Shown here: piece by piece, positions 51,903 through 60,768 of the stretch
How the letters are laid out: every line of letters begins with the position of its first letter
How positions within the stretch are numbered: the first letter of the stretch is position 1
Source of the DNA: Streptomyces polyasparticus
Lineage (GTDB): Bacteria > Actinomycetota > Actinomycetes > Streptomycetales > Streptomycetaceae
Length of the DNA: 64,000 nt
NCBI RefSeq assembly: GCF_014493765.1
Contig: NZ_JACTVJ010000027.1
Coordinates: forward strand, 1 to 64,000
Direction of reading: 5' to 3'
Notes under the pieces: generated by a model
What the model was told of the DNA's origin: nothing
Database searches by the model: none
Seen by the model: only the letters and a program-made list of their open reading frames with translations
Made by a program: the position numbers and the translations under genes

Positions 51903-51928
51903 AACGTCCGGTCGGCGGTAAAGATTCC
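51903..51928 (-). promoter_or_regulatory. sigma-R-type promoter of rbpA
   Basis: On the minus strand, GGAAT (51928-51924) and GTT (51905-51903) are separated by exactly 18 bp, the sigma-R (disulphide stress) consensus. It is 62 bp upstream of the rbpA start; the rest of the 306-bp gap to 52147 shows nothing recognisable. Confidence 0.85.
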
Positions 51929-52147
51929 CGTTCCGGGTCACGCGTCGCCGTCTTAGCCGCCCCTTGTTGTACCCACCCACGCCCGGTTTGTCACATCTGG
52001 CAGCAGATGTCACCCAACGCTTGAGTTTCTTTAGCGTGAAGGAACGGTACGCCTGGCAGGCCAAAGGCGTACACTACCGGCCTTTGTCACCCGGTGTTAA
52101 ATCCGCCCCCCGCTTTTCGTGCTGCTCCTGCGCTTTTTTCCGATCCT

Positions 52148-53494
52148 TTAGATCCGCTCGGGCACCGGATTGCCCGCGGCCTCGACGGCCCGGCGCACCG
52201 GAACCCGTGCCAGGAGCAGGAATCCGAGCGCGAAGAAGACCACCAGCGAGACGATCGCGTCCCGGTAGCTGCCCGTCGCCTGGTACGTCAGGCCGAAGAT
52301 CAGCGGGCCGAGCCAGCTGACTCCGCGGTCGCTCATCTCGTACGCCGAGAAGTACTCGGCCTCCTTGCCCCGCGGCACCAGATGCGAGAACAGGGACCTG
52401 GACAGGGCCTGGGTACCCCCGAGCACCAGGCCGATGCCCGCCGCGAGCACGAAAAACCAGACGGGTGCGCCGGCGGGCAGGAAGTAGCCCGCGGCCAGGA
52501 TGAAGGTCCACACGACGAGCGAGGCGAGAATCGTCCGCTTGGCCCCGTACGTGCGGGCGAGCCGGCCCATGCCGAGCGCCCCGGCGACCGCGAGCACCTG
52601 GACCAGGAGCACCGCGACGATCAGGGTGGACTGCCCGAGGCCCAGCTCCTTCGAGCCGTAGACCGAAGCCTGGGAGATCACGGTCTGGACGCCGTCGTTG
52701 TAGACCAGATAGGCAAGGAGGAAGGCCAGGGTCAGCGGGTGGCGGCGCATGTGGCGCAAGGTCGCGCGCAGCTGGCGCCAGCCGCCGGCCGCCGCTTCCC
52801 GTTCGGACGGGTCCCTGCGCCGGTCGCGCAGCCTGCTCAGCGGTACGAGGGTGAACGCGCCCCACCACACACCGGCCGAGGCCAGACAGATCCGTACGGC
52901 GGTCGCCTCCGAGACGCCGAAGGAGTCATGGGCCGTGAACAGGATCAGGTTGAGGACGAGGACCAGGGCGCCCGAGGCGTAGCCGAAGGCCCAGCCGCGC
53001 GAGGAGACGGCGTCGCGTTCCTCGGGGGTGGAGATCTGCGGCAGATACGCGTTGTACAGAGACATCGACACGGCGAGCGAGGCGTTGGCGACCACGAGGA
53101 GAAGGCCGCCGAGCAGATAGCGGTCGCCGTCGAGCAGGAACATGGCCGCCGTGGCCGCCGCGCCAAGATAGGCGGCCGCCGCCAGGAAGGGCTTCTTGCG
53201 TCCGGTGCGGTCGGCGGCCGCGCCGACCAGCGGCATCACCAGGACCGCCACGATGATCGAAGCCGATACCGCGTACGGGAAGAAGGAGCCGGCCCGAACC
53301 GGGATGCCGAGGGGGTGGACGAAGCCGTCCGCGTCGGCCGCCGACTCCGCGATCTCCGTCAGATAGGGGCCGAGGAACACCGTGAGCACGCTGGTCGAGT
53401 AGACCGAGCAGGCCCAGTCGTAGAAGTACCAGCCGTGCTGTTCGCGTCGGCGCTGTGCGCCGTCGCTGCGTTCCGTGACGGTGTCCGCGGCCAA
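52148..53494 (-). CDS. MFS transporter (UMF1/Atg22-like)
   Basis: A 448-residue transporter with 12 predicted membrane segments. The opening W-Y-F-Y-D-W-A-C-S-V-Y-S is characteristic of the UMF1/Atg22-like family, and A-A-A-D-R-T-G-R-K-K is the MFS loop 2-3. The substrate is unknown. The start is a TTG at 53494 with GAGGGGG upstream; no better in-frame start is present. It is the last gene of a leftward set with the GDPD and YczE genes. Confidence 0.88.
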   Translation of the reverse strand: MAADTVTERSDGAQRRREQHGWYFYDWACSVYSTSVLTVFLGPYLTEIAESAADADGFVHPLGIPVRAGSFFPYAVSASIIVAVLVMPLVGAAADRTGRKKPFLAAAAYLGAAATAAMFLLDGDRYLLGGLLLVVANASLAVSMSLYNAYLPQISTPEERDAVSSRGWAFGYASGALVLVLNLILFTAHDSFGVSEATAVRICLASAGVWWGAFTLVPLSRLRDRRRDPSEREAAAGGWRQLRATLRHMRRHPLTLAFLLAYLVYNDGVQTVISQASVYGSKELGLGQSTLIVAVLLVQVLAVAGALGMGRLARTYGAKRTILASLVVWTFILAAGYFLPAGAPVWFFVLAAGIGLVLGGTQALSRSLFSHLVPRGKEAEYFSAYEMSDRGVSWLGPLIFGLTYQATGSYRDAIVSLVVFFALGFLLLARVPVRRAVEAAGNPVPERI

Positions 53495-53528
53495 CGCGCC
53501 CCCTCGTTCGTGCCGGTCGAGGCGGCGC

Positions 53529-54305
53529 TCAGGTCCAGGCCCCGCGCTCCTTGAGCACCTCGATCAGCGTCCCCGTGTGATCGGTCATGATGCCATCCAC
53601 TCCCAGGTCCAGGAGTCGCTCCATGCGTGCCCGGTCGTTCACGGTCCACACGTGGACCTGGAGTCCGAGGGCGTGTGCGGTGCGGACGAAGCGGTGGTCG
53701 ACCACGCGGATGCCCGACTGGGTCTCCGGCACCTGGGCCGCCACGGCCGAACGGCGCAGCCGGGCGGGAAGGCCGAGGGAGCGCAGGCGCAGGGCGAGCA
53801 CCCCGTTGACGCCGAGCGAGGTGGCGAGCTGCGGGCCGCCGAGGAGCTGGGCGCGGGCGACGCGGGCCTCGGAGAACGAGCCCACGCAGATGCGGTCCCA
53901 GGTGTTGGTGCGGCTGATGAGGTCGATCAGCGGGACCAGGGCGGGTTCGGCCTTCACGTCCACGTTCCAGCGGGCGTCGGGGAATGCCTCGAGGAGGTCC
54001 TCGAAGAGCGGGACCGGCTCCTTGCCTGCCACGCGCGCCTGGCTCACCTCGGACCAGGTCAGATCGGCGATCCGGCCGCCCGCGTCCGTGACCCGGTCGA
54101 GGGTGGCGTCGTGGAAGGCGACGAGCCGGCCGTCGGCCGTGGTGTGCACATCCGTCTCGAGATACCGGTAGCCGTCGGCGACCGCGCTGCGGAACGCGGC
54201 TTCGGTGTTCTCCAGGCCGTCCGCCGCCCCGCCCCGGTGGGCGAAGGCGAGCGGTGCGGCCGCGTCGAGATAGGGGTGGCGTATCGGCGGGTTCGGGGAG
54301 GTCAC
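53529..54305 (-). CDS. glycerophosphodiester phosphodiesterase
   Basis: A 258-residue GDPD-family TIM barrel: F-A-H23-R-G-G, E-N-T, Y-L-E50-T-D52-V-H and A-F-H65-D-A-T-L-D, the full catalytic and metal set (H23/H65, E50/D52), plus N-V-D-V-K. No signal peptide, so it likely degrades glycerophosphodiesters in the cytosol. Start: GTG at 54305, overlapping the YczE stop (GTGA); upstream in-frame sequence belongs to that gene's antisense frame. Confidence 0.92.
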   Translation of the reverse strand: MTSPNPPIRHPYLDAAAPLAFAHRGGAADGLENTEAAFRSAVADGYRYLETDVHTTADGRLVAFHDATLDRVTDAGGRIADLTWSEVSQARVAGKEPVPLFEDLLEAFPDARWNVDVKAEPALVPLIDLISRTNTWDRICVGSFSEARVARAQLLGGPQLATSLGVNGVLALRLRSLGLPARLRRSAVAAQVPETQSGIRVVDHRFVRTAHALGLQVHVWTVNDRARMERLLDLGVDGIMTDHTGTLIEVLKERGAWT

Positions 54306-54955
54306 GACCGCAGTATCGCGCGCTTTCGTGGCGCGGCGGCGACCACCCGGCTGCTGGGCTCCAGCCCCGGGATGGCGAAGAAGCGCAGGAAGAACTGGGC
54401 GAGCGGGCCGATTGCCAGTGCGTACGCCACCGTGCCGATGCCGACCGTGCCGCCGAGCAGGAAGCCGGTGGCGACCACGGCGATCTCGACGCAGGTACGG
54501 GAGAGGCGGATCGACCAGCCGGTGGCCTGGTTGAGTCCGGTCATCAGGCCGTCGCGCGGGCCGGGGCCGAAGCGGGCCGAGATGTAGAGGCCGGTGGCCA
54601 CGCCGTTCAGGACGATGCCGCCGACGAGGGCGGCGATCCGCAGCGGCCAGCCGTGCGCGTCCGGTACGAGGGCGAGCGTGCCGTCCATGGCGAGCCCCAC
54701 CACGAACACGTTCGAGACGGTGCCGAGCCCTGGCCGCTGCCTCAGCGGGATCCACAGCAGGAGCACGGCCGCGCCGACGATGATCGACACGACGCCGATG
54801 GTCAGTCCGGTCTTCTCGGCCAGGCCCTGGTGCAGGACGTTCCACGGCTCCAGGCCGAGGCCCGAGCGGAGCAGAAGCGCCGAGCTGGCGCCGTACAGCG
54901 TGAGACCCGCATAGAGCTGTACGAGGCGGCGGGTCAGATGAGTGCCGCGCTGCAA
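54302..54955 (-). CDS. YczE/YitT-family membrane protein
   Basis: A 217-residue membrane protein with about five hydrophobic helices: L-Y-G-A-S-S-A-L-L-L-R-S-G-L-G-L-E-P-W-N-V-L near the start and G-P-G-P-R-D-G-L-M-T-G-L are YczE signatures. In Bacillus, yczE is next to the MocR regulator yczR; the same divergent pairing is seen here. The start is a TTG at 54955 with GAGGGGGA; no ATG/GTG fits. Function unknown, possibly transport of an amino-acid or vitamin-related molecule. Confidence 0.85.
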   Translation of the reverse strand: MQRGTHLTRRLVQLYAGLTLYGASSALLLRSGLGLEPWNVLHQGLAEKTGLTIGVVSIIVGAAVLLLWIPLRQRPGLGTVSNVFVVGLAMDGTLALVPDAHGWPLRIAALVGGIVLNGVATGLYISARFGPGPRDGLMTGLNQATGWSIRLSRTCVEIAVVATGFLLGGTVGIGTVAYALAIGPLAQFFLRFFAIPGLEPSSRVVAAAPRKRAILRS

Positions 54956-55102
54956 GGTGTCCCCCTCGGTGTTCAGGTGGCTACTGGCCGTCGTGTGGCC
55001 CCCGCTCCGAGGGACAGTGGCCTCAACTGGCTGACACATGACACTCTGTGGCTTGTCGAGAGAGGCCCGATAGGGCCAATTCGGGGAAGGTGGACTGGTT
55101 TC

Positions 55103-56602
55103 ATGGCGCAGTGGACTTCGGCGGTGGGCTCGACACAGCTCGCCCGCCTGATCACCTCCCAGCAGGCGCGCCCCGCCGGCCCCGGTACCCGCCGCCCGCC
55201 CGCCTACCGTGCGCTCGCCGATGGCGTGCGCACCCTCGTGCTCGAAGGGCGGGTGCCGGTCGCGGCGCGGCTGCCCGCCGAGCGCGAACTGGCCCTGGCG
55301 CTGAACGTCAGCCGTACGACGGTGGCCGCCGCCTACGAGGCGCTGCGCACCGAGGGGTTCCTCGAATCCCGCAGGGGAGCGGGGAGTTGGACCGCCGTGC
55401 CGGCCGGCAATCCGTTGCCCGCACGCGGTCTGGAGCCGCTGCCGCCCGAGGCGCTCGGCTCGATGATCGACCTCGGCTGCGCGGCGCTGCCGGCCCCCGA
55501 GCCGTGGCTGACCCGGAGCGTGCAGGGCGCCCTGGAGGAGCTTCCGCCGTACGCCCACACGCACGGCGACTATCCGGCGGGCCTGCCCGCGCTGCGGCAG
55601 ATGATCGCCGACCGGTACACCGAGCGCGGCATCCCGACCATGCCCGAACAGATCATGGTCACCACCGGCGCCATGGGCGCCATCGACGCGATCTGCCATC
55701 TCTTCGCCGGACGCGGCGAGCGGATCGCTGTCGAGTCGCCCTCGTACGCGAACATCCTGCAGCTGATGCGCGAGGCCGGCGCACGCCTGGTGCCGATCGC
55801 CATGGGGGAGGGGCTCAGCGGCTGGGACGTGGAGCGCTGGCGTCAGGTCCTGCGGGAGTCGGCGCCCCGCCTCGCCTACGTGGTGGCCGACTTCCACAAT
55901 CCGACGGGAGCGCTGCCGGACGACGATCAGCGGCGCGCCCTGGTCGATGCCGCGCGCTCCGCGGGGACCGTGCTCGTGGTGGACGAGACGATGAGCGAAC
56001 TGTGGCTGGAGCCCGGCTTCGAGATGCCGCGCCCGGTCTGCTCGTTCGACCCGGCGGGCTCGTCCGTGATCACGGTGGGTTCGGCCAGCAAGGCGTTCTG
56101 GGCCGGGATGCGGATCGGGTGGGTGCGGGCGGCGCCCGACGTCATCCGCAGCCTGGTCGCGGCCCGCGCGTACGCGGATCTCGGGACGCCGGTGGTGGAA
56201 CAGCTGGCCGTGAACTGGCTGATGAGCACCGGGGGTTGGGAGGAGGCCGTCGCGCTGCGCCGCACCCAGGCCTTGGAGAACCGGGACGCCCTGGTGGCGG
56301 CGGTCCGCCGCGAGCTGCCCACCTGGGAGTTCGAGGTGCCGAAGGGCGGTCTGACCCTGTGGGTGCGCGCGGGCGGTCTGTCCGGGTCGCGGCTCGCCGA
56401 GGTCGGCGAGCGGGTCGGTGTGCGGGTGCCGTCGGGGCCGCGGTTCGGTGTGGACGGTGCCTTCGAAGGGTTCGTACGCCTGCCGTTCACCGTGGGCGGC
56501 GCACTGGCCGAGGAAGCCGCAGTGCGGCTGGCCGCGGCTGCCCGGCTCGTCGAAGGAGGAGCCGGGGGCAGCGCGCAGCAGCCGCACATGTTCGTGGCTT
56601 AG
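55103..56602 (+). CDS. MocR-type GntR/aminotransferase regulator (YczR-like)
   Basis: A 499-residue fusion of a GntR-type winged helix (about 30-100; P-A-E-R-E-L-A-L-A-L-N-V-S-R-T-T-V) and a fold-type I aminotransferase domain (about 130-490). The PLP-lysine is K330 in S-A-S-K-A-F-W, with D-F-H-N-P-T-G upstream. Such proteins bind PLP as an effector rather than transaminate. It is divergent from yczE (147-bp gap containing several ACTGGC-like elements) and probably controls it. ATG at 55103 follows GGGGAAGG. Confidence 0.92.
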   Translation: MAQWTSAVGSTQLARLITSQQARPAGPGTRRPPAYRALADGVRTLVLEGRVPVAARLPAERELALALNVSRTTVAAAYEALRTEGFLESRRGAGSWTAVPAGNPLPARGLEPLPPEALGSMIDLGCAALPAPEPWLTRSVQGALEELPPYAHTHGDYPAGLPALRQMIADRYTERGIPTMPEQIMVTTGAMGAIDAICHLFAGRGERIAVESPSYANILQLMREAGARLVPIAMGEGLSGWDVERWRQVLRESAPRLAYVVADFHNPTGALPDDDQRRALVDAARSAGTVLVVDETMSELWLEPGFEMPRPVCSFDPAGSSVITVGSASKAFWAGMRIGWVRAAPDVIRSLVAARAYADLGTPVVEQLAVNWLMSTGGWEEAVALRRTQALENRDALVAAVRRELPTWEFEVPKGGLTLWVRAGGLSGSRLAEVGERVGVRVPSGPRFGVDGAFEGFVRLPFTVGGALAEEAAVRLAAAARLVEGGAGGSAQQPHMFVA

Positions 56603-56614
56603 AGCCGTGAGTGC

Positions 56615-58156
56615 CTAGGCGTTGGAGGGGCTGAGCGTGTCGTCCTCGGTGGCGACGCGCTCCGGCAGCAGGTCGAGTACCGCGCGCCGGTGGGTGTCGC
56701 TGGTCGCGTCGTCGTACGGGTCCGGGGTGGCCGGCACCTGCAGACGGTGGACCGGACCCGTGCCCATCCGGGCGTAGCCGCGCCCGGGCGGGACGTCCGG
56801 GGTGGGCGTGGTGTGCGGCGATGCGCCGAGGACCGCCTCGATCTGCTCGGCGGGCGCGGCCCCGAGCACCACGCGGGCCCGGGTGTGCTGGCGCACCGGA
56901 TCGATGAGGGCGTCCATGGTGTCGAACTGGTCGGCGACGACCACCGTGACACTGGCGGCGCGCCCGTGCCGCAGCGGCACCTGGAGCAGCGCCTGCGGGT
57001 CGTCGCGCCCGTCCGCGGCGGCCAGGTGTCCGAGGATGCTGGGGCGGTCGAGCAGGATCCACAGCGGACGGCGGGTGTCCTCGGGCGCCGGCTGACCGGC
57101 CTGCCGGGCGCGGTTCGCGGCGATCAGGCGGCGCTCGGTCTCGTGGGCCGCCCACTCCAGACACGCCGCGGCGCCCGCGAGCCCGCACTCGACGCCGAGC
57201 ACACCGCGACGCCCGGTCAGGCAGGCGTACTCGCCCGTGCCGCTGCCCTCGACGACGAGGATGTCGCCGTACTGGAGGGCCTGCAGCGCGATCGAGCGCA
57301 TCAGGGTCGTGGTGCCGCTGCCGGGCTGGCCGACGATCAGGAGGTGCGGTTCGGTCGAGCGGGGTCCGGTGCGCCAGACCACCGGCGGCACATCGCGCTG
57401 CTCGCCGCCGTCGAGGACGGGGAGCGTGCGCTGGACGGCCGTCTCGTCCGTGAAGCCGAGGACGGTCTCGCCGGGGGTGGTGACGAAGCGCTGGGCGGAG
57501 ATGTCGGTGGGCAGCGGCGGCAGCACATGGACGGTGAGCTCGTTGCCCTCCTCGTCCCACTCGAAGTGGTACTCGCGGCCGCGGCCGGACTTGGCGTGAA
57601 GGACCTGCTCGATACGGGCCCGGGACGAGGCCTCGCCGTCGGTGAAATACGCGGGATAGCGCAGGACGAGCCGGCTGATACGGCCGTTGTCGTCGAACTC
57701 GTGCGCCGTGAACGTCTTGTCCCACTCGCCGCCGTGCGCGTAGAGCGGGCTCGGGTCGTCGGGCACCGAGAAGTACGGAACCAGCGCCTCGTAGAGCGTG
57801 TGCAGGCGCTGGAGCTGGTTCTCGTCCGGGCCGGTCTGCACCGGGGTGCGGTCACGGCCGGTCCATGCCGCTGCCGCCATCAGGGAGATCAGGGCGAGCA
57901 GCGGCCCGTACGGGATGAGGACGACCACGAGCAGGCAGGACGCCACCAGGAACAGGACGGGTCCACGGCGGTCCTTGGGGGTCTCGGTCCATTTGCGCCG
58001 CCCTGCGGAGGCGAGGCGGCGCAGTCCCCGAGTGATGGTGATCAACGGATGGAGTACGTCGGTGGCGCTGTCGGCTGCCGTTCTGGCCATTTCCCGGCTT
58101 CGCGTGAGAGATGCGGAACCGGTGGTCAGAATGCGCGGGAGTGGTCGCCTGGCCAC
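56615..58156 (-). CDS. FtsK/EccC-like ATPase domain protein with degenerate Walker motifs
   Basis: A 513-residue protein. Two membrane helices at about 67-82 and 84-98 are followed by a middle domain and an FtsK-like P-loop domain. The Walker A position reads G276-Q-P-G-S-G281-T282-T283: the catalytic Lys is replaced by Thr (the codon is ACC). Walker B reads W-I-L-L-D-R instead of D-E. So it is unlikely to hydrolyse ATP and may act as a structural or regulatory partner. No DNA-transfer genes are nearby. Start: GTG at 58156 with CAGGAG. It is next to a small membrane protein (58196), the two perhaps forming a unit. Confidence 0.8.
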   Translation of the reverse strand: MARRPLPRILTTGSASLTRSREMARTAADSATDVLHPLITITRGLRRLASAGRRKWTETPKDRRGPVLFLVASCLLVVVLIPYGPLLALISLMAAAAWTGRDRTPVQTGPDENQLQRLHTLYEALVPYFSVPDDPSPLYAHGGEWDKTFTAHEFDDNGRISRLVLRYPAYFTDGEASSRARIEQVLHAKSGRGREYHFEWDEEGNELTVHVLPPLPTDISAQRFVTTPGETVLGFTDETAVQRTLPVLDGGEQRDVPPVVWRTGPRSTEPHLLIVGQPGSGTTTLMRSIALQALQYGDILVVEGSGTGEYACLTGRRGVLGVECGLAGAAACLEWAAHETERRLIAANRARQAGQPAPEDTRRPLWILLDRPSILGHLAAADGRDDPQALLQVPLRHGRAASVTVVVADQFDTMDALIDPVRQHTRARVVLGAAPAEQIEAVLGASPHTTPTPDVPPGRGYARMGTGPVHRLQVPATPDPYDDATSDTHRRAVLDLLPERVATEDDTLSPSNA

Positions 58157-58195
58157 GTCGTACTCCTGGAGTTGTGATCCGTCGGGTGGAGAGCG

Positions 58196-58390
58196 TCAGA
58201 ACTTGATGCCGCCCAGGAGGCTGGCCAGGCTCGCTCCGCCGGCCTTGATGCTCGGGGCGATGGCGGTGCCCGCGAGATAGAAGCCGAAGAGCGCGCAGAC
58301 CAGCGCGTGGGAGGCCTTGAGGCCGTCCTTGCGGAAGAAGAGGAAGACGATGATTCCCAGCAGCACTACACCCGAGATGGACAAAATCAT
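58196..58390 (-). CDS. small two-helix membrane protein
   Basis: A 64-residue protein with two hydrophobic segments (about 3-20 and 28-45) separated by F-R-K-D-G-L-K-A-S-H, a hairpin membrane topology. A short Gly/Ala/Ser-rich tail follows. Start: ATG at 58390 with CAGGAG at 8 nt. It is the upstream neighbour of the FtsK-like gene (39-bp gap) and probably co-transcribed with it. Function unknown; the pairing with an FtsK-like protein recalls Spd/Tra-associated small proteins, but no such element is present. Confidence 0.7.
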   Translation of the reverse strand: MILSISGVVLLGIIVFLFFRKDGLKASHALVCALFGFYLAGTAIAPSIKAGGASLASLLGGIKF

Positions 58391-58685
58391 GAGAGTTCTC
58401 CTGGTAGAGGGGACAGTCACCATGAGTTCTTCCAGGCTCACAGCATGTATCCATACGACAAAAGGTGCAACCGGGTGAAATTCGGCTAATTCCCCTCGTA
58501 TGGGCGCAAGCTGCTGAGCCGGCCGGGCGGGTGTCGGGCCGCAAGGAGGCCCTAGGCGATCTTTGCCTCGGGCGGGGGCGCTCATGTGCCGTGACGGGCA
58601 GTACGCTGTCGATTCACTCGTACGGCCGACGTGGGCGTACGCAGGGCTTTTGTTCTCATTGATCACTCAGCGAAAGGTCTGGCCG

Positions 58686-59078
58686 ATGACGGAAGCACCC
58701 GATCCGGAGGTCGTGGAGCTCGCCACGAAGATCTTCGATCTGGCGCGCCAGGGCGAGACCGAGACCCTTGCCGCCTATGTGGACGCCGGTGTGCCGGTGA
58801 ACCTCACGAACGACCGCGGCGACTCCCTGGTGATGCTCGCCGCGTATCACGGGCACGCCGCCGCGGTGCGTGCGCTGCTCGAGCGCGGCGCGGACGCGGA
58901 CCGGGCCAACGACCGGGGGCAGACGCCGCTCGCGGGCGCCGTGTTCAAGGGCGAGGACGAAGTGATCAAGGTGCTGCTCGGCGGGGGCGCCGATCCGGCC
59001 GCGGGGACGCCGTCGGCGGTGGACACGGCGCGGATGTTCGGCAAGACCGACCTCTTGGAGTTGTTCGGCGCCGGGTAG
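58686..59078 (+). CDS. ankyrin repeat protein
   Basis: A 130-residue protein with about three ankyrin repeats: E-T-E-T-L-A-A-Y-V-D-A-G-V-P-V-N, D-S-L-V-M-L-A-A-Y-H-G-H-A-A-A-V-R-A-L-L and T-P-L-A-G-A-V-F-K-G-E-D-E-V-I-K-V-L-L. It is a soluble protein-protein interaction module, partner unknown. Start: ATG at 58686 after GAAAGGTCTGG. A hairpin terminator follows (59125-59147). Confidence 0.9.
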   Translation: MTEAPDPEVVELATKIFDLARQGETETLAAYVDAGVPVNLTNDRGDSLVMLAAYHGHAAAVRALLERGADADRANDRGQTPLAGAVFKGEDEVIKVLLGGGADPAAGTPSAVDTARMFGKTDLLELFGAG

Positions 59079-59124
59079 TTCCGGGCTTCACGGGGGTATG
59101 CGGGGGGTCAGCGGAAATCTGGTC

Positions 59125-59147
59125 GACCCAGCCGAAGCGGCTGGGTC
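59125..59147 (+). terminator. hairpin terminator after the ankyrin gene
   Basis: A 10-bp perfect stem (59125-59134 with 59138-59147) and a 3-nt loop, 46 bases after the stop. Confidence 0.8.
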
Positions 59148-59249
59148 ATCATGACGTCGTGATGCACGGACACGACTGCTGGGCAGACGCCCCAGCGCGC
59201 GCACCGTGACCGGCCCATCCCCGGGCCGCCGACCGAGAGGCAGAGGAAG

Positions 59250-59309
59250 ATGGCTTTCAGCAAGCAGATGACGACGGCCAGCCGCACGTGTTGTTGCGCC
59301 GGCAGGTAG
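59250..59309 (+). CDS. possible poly-cysteine leader peptide
   Basis: A 19-residue frame (ATG 59250, TAG 59307-59309) with GAGAGGCAGAGGAAG in front. It encodes three consecutive Cys codons (TGT TGT TGC) just before its end: S-R-T-C-C-C-A-G-R. Short ORFs with runs of Cys codons act as cysteine-sensing attenuators in mycobacteria. Here it lies 49 bp upstream of the HEAT-like gene, so a regulatory role on that gene is possible. Confidence 0.35.
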   Translation: MAFSKQMTTASRTCCCAGR

Positions 59310-59358
59310 TGCACAAACACCCCCTGTTGCGTCGACAGCTTGATGTGAGGCTCCTTCC

Positions 59359-60768
59359 ATGTTCGACACGGTCATAGCGCCCAGCGGTACGCTGCTCGGC
59401 CTTCTCCAGCGAGGTCGCGGCGACGGTACGCTGCACGCGCTCACCGCCCCCCGCGAGCAGGCGCTCGCGGCCCTGAACCAATGTGTGCTGAGCGATCCAC
59501 GCCACGACTGGCAGGTGGAGAACCGCTCGCTCTACTACGCGCGGCTCTACCTCGACCTGGGCGGCTCGCTCGAGCAGATCGCACAGCATCTGTTCTGCGC
59601 CGAGGACGTGCTCGACGGCGACGAGACCCGTACCGGTCTCGCCCTCTCCGTGCTCGGCCATCTCACGTCGTACGGGCGTGACGACGCGCTCATGCTCCTT
59701 CGCCGCTATGCCGCCGAGGGCTCCAACTGGGCCTGGGCGCTGGACGAACTGGCCCTGCGCGACGACGACTCCGGCCTGCGCGCCCTGGCCGAACCCGTGC
59801 TCGCCCGCTTCCCGCGGACCGCGGAAGGGGACACCGAGCTGTCGGCCGCCGTGCGCGACGCATACGAGCCCAGGCCCTGGCGGCTGTGGGCCGAGGACCC
59901 CCGTGAGTTCATCGGTGCCCGGGTGCGCGCCGCAGGCGAGCGCGGCTCCTTCGACCAGTGGCAACGGCAGATGAGGCCGTCGGGGCCGCGTCCCGGATGG
60001 AGCGTCGACGCCGTGTTCGCCTGGGCCGAGGAGGCCATGGAGCGCGGCGCCGGACGGCATGTGCCGGCCGCACGCTGCCTGACCGCCGTGGCCGGACCCG
60101 AGGATCTGCCCGAGATCATCTCCGCGGCGCGCTCAGGGTCCGACGGGGCGCGCTGCACCGCGTTGCGCTACCTGGCCGACGCGCAGGATCCCGTCGTGCT
60201 CGATCTGGTGGAGGCCGCGCTCGCCGACGGCTCACCGGCCGTCGTCGAGGCAGCGCTCGATGCTTTCGAGCGGATGACCGGCGACCACGCCCTCGACCGG
60301 GCCCGCGGCTGGGCCCAGCGGCCCGATGCGCTGGGGGCCGCGGCCGGACGGGTGCTGGCCTGCAGAGGCGGCGCCCAGGACGCCGCCCTTGTGCTCGGCG
60401 CGCTGCGCGAGGCCGTGCGGACCGAGGGGCCCGACGCGCCGACCCTGTGGACCCTCGTGGACGGCACGGGACGGCTCGGCATCGCGTGTGCCGCGCCCGT
60501 GCTGCGGCACATCTATCGCGAGACCGCCTCGTCCCATCTGCGGGGGCGCGCCGCCAATGCGCTCGCCGCCACCGATCCCTCCTTCGCCGCCGGCTTCGCG
60601 GTGGAGTGCCTGTGGGACTGCGAGGAGAACACGCGGGAGCTCGCCGCACGGCGGGCCGAGACCGCGGACAGCCGGGTCGTGGAGCAGCTCCGCCGCCTCG
60701 CCGCCGATCCGGCGGAGGAGGCCGAGATGGAGACGGTGGTGCGGAGCCGGATCGGGCCCGACGCCTAG
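59359..60768 (+). CDS. HEAT-like repeat protein
   Basis: A 469-residue soluble helical protein. From about residue 230 several HEAT-like repeats can be seen (A-A-R-C-L-T-A-V-A-G-P, A-R-C-T-A-L-R-Y-L-A-D-A-Q, V-E-A-A-L-D-A-F-E-R, R-A-A-N-A-L-A-A-T-D). The N-terminal half has a different helical composition and several Trp residues. It may scaffold another protein; no enzyme motif is visible. Start: ATG at 59359 with GAGGCTCC. The final codons start a 24-bp tandem repeat that continues beyond the stop. Confidence 0.85.
   Translation: MFDTVIAPSGTLLGLLQRGRGDGTLHALTAPREQALAALNQCVLSDPRHDWQVENRSLYYARLYLDLGGSLEQIAQHLFCAEDVLDGDETRTGLALSVLGHLTSYGRDDALMLLRRYAAEGSNWAWALDELALRDDDSGLRALAEPVLARFPRTAEGDTELSAAVRDAYEPRPWRLWAEDPREFIGARVRAAGERGSFDQWQRQMRPSGPRPGWSVDAVFAWAEEAMERGAGRHVPAARCLTAVAGPEDLPEIISAARSGSDGARCTALRYLADAQDPVVLDLVEAALADGSPAVVEAALDAFERMTGDHALDRARGWAQRPDALGAAAGRVLACRGGAQDAALVLGALREAVRTEGPDAPTLWTLVDGTGRLGIACAAPVLRHIYRETASSHLRGRAANALAATDPSFAAGFAVECLWDCEENTRELAARRAETADSRVVEQLRRLAADPAEEAEMETVVRSRIGPDA

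Noticed and set aside
35587-58390. Type VII secretion or conjugative element (EccA-like plus FtsK-like genes)
   Set aside because: The two genes are 19 kb apart; there is no WXG100, EccB/D, mycosin, integrase, replication or transfer gene, and the intervening genes are core chromosome.
59108-59320. 70-residue leftward frame with a hydrophobic stretch
   Set aside because: Overlaps the terminator of the ankyrin gene and the poly-Cys ORF on the other strand, lacks a convincing ribosome-binding site and has a low-complexity tail.
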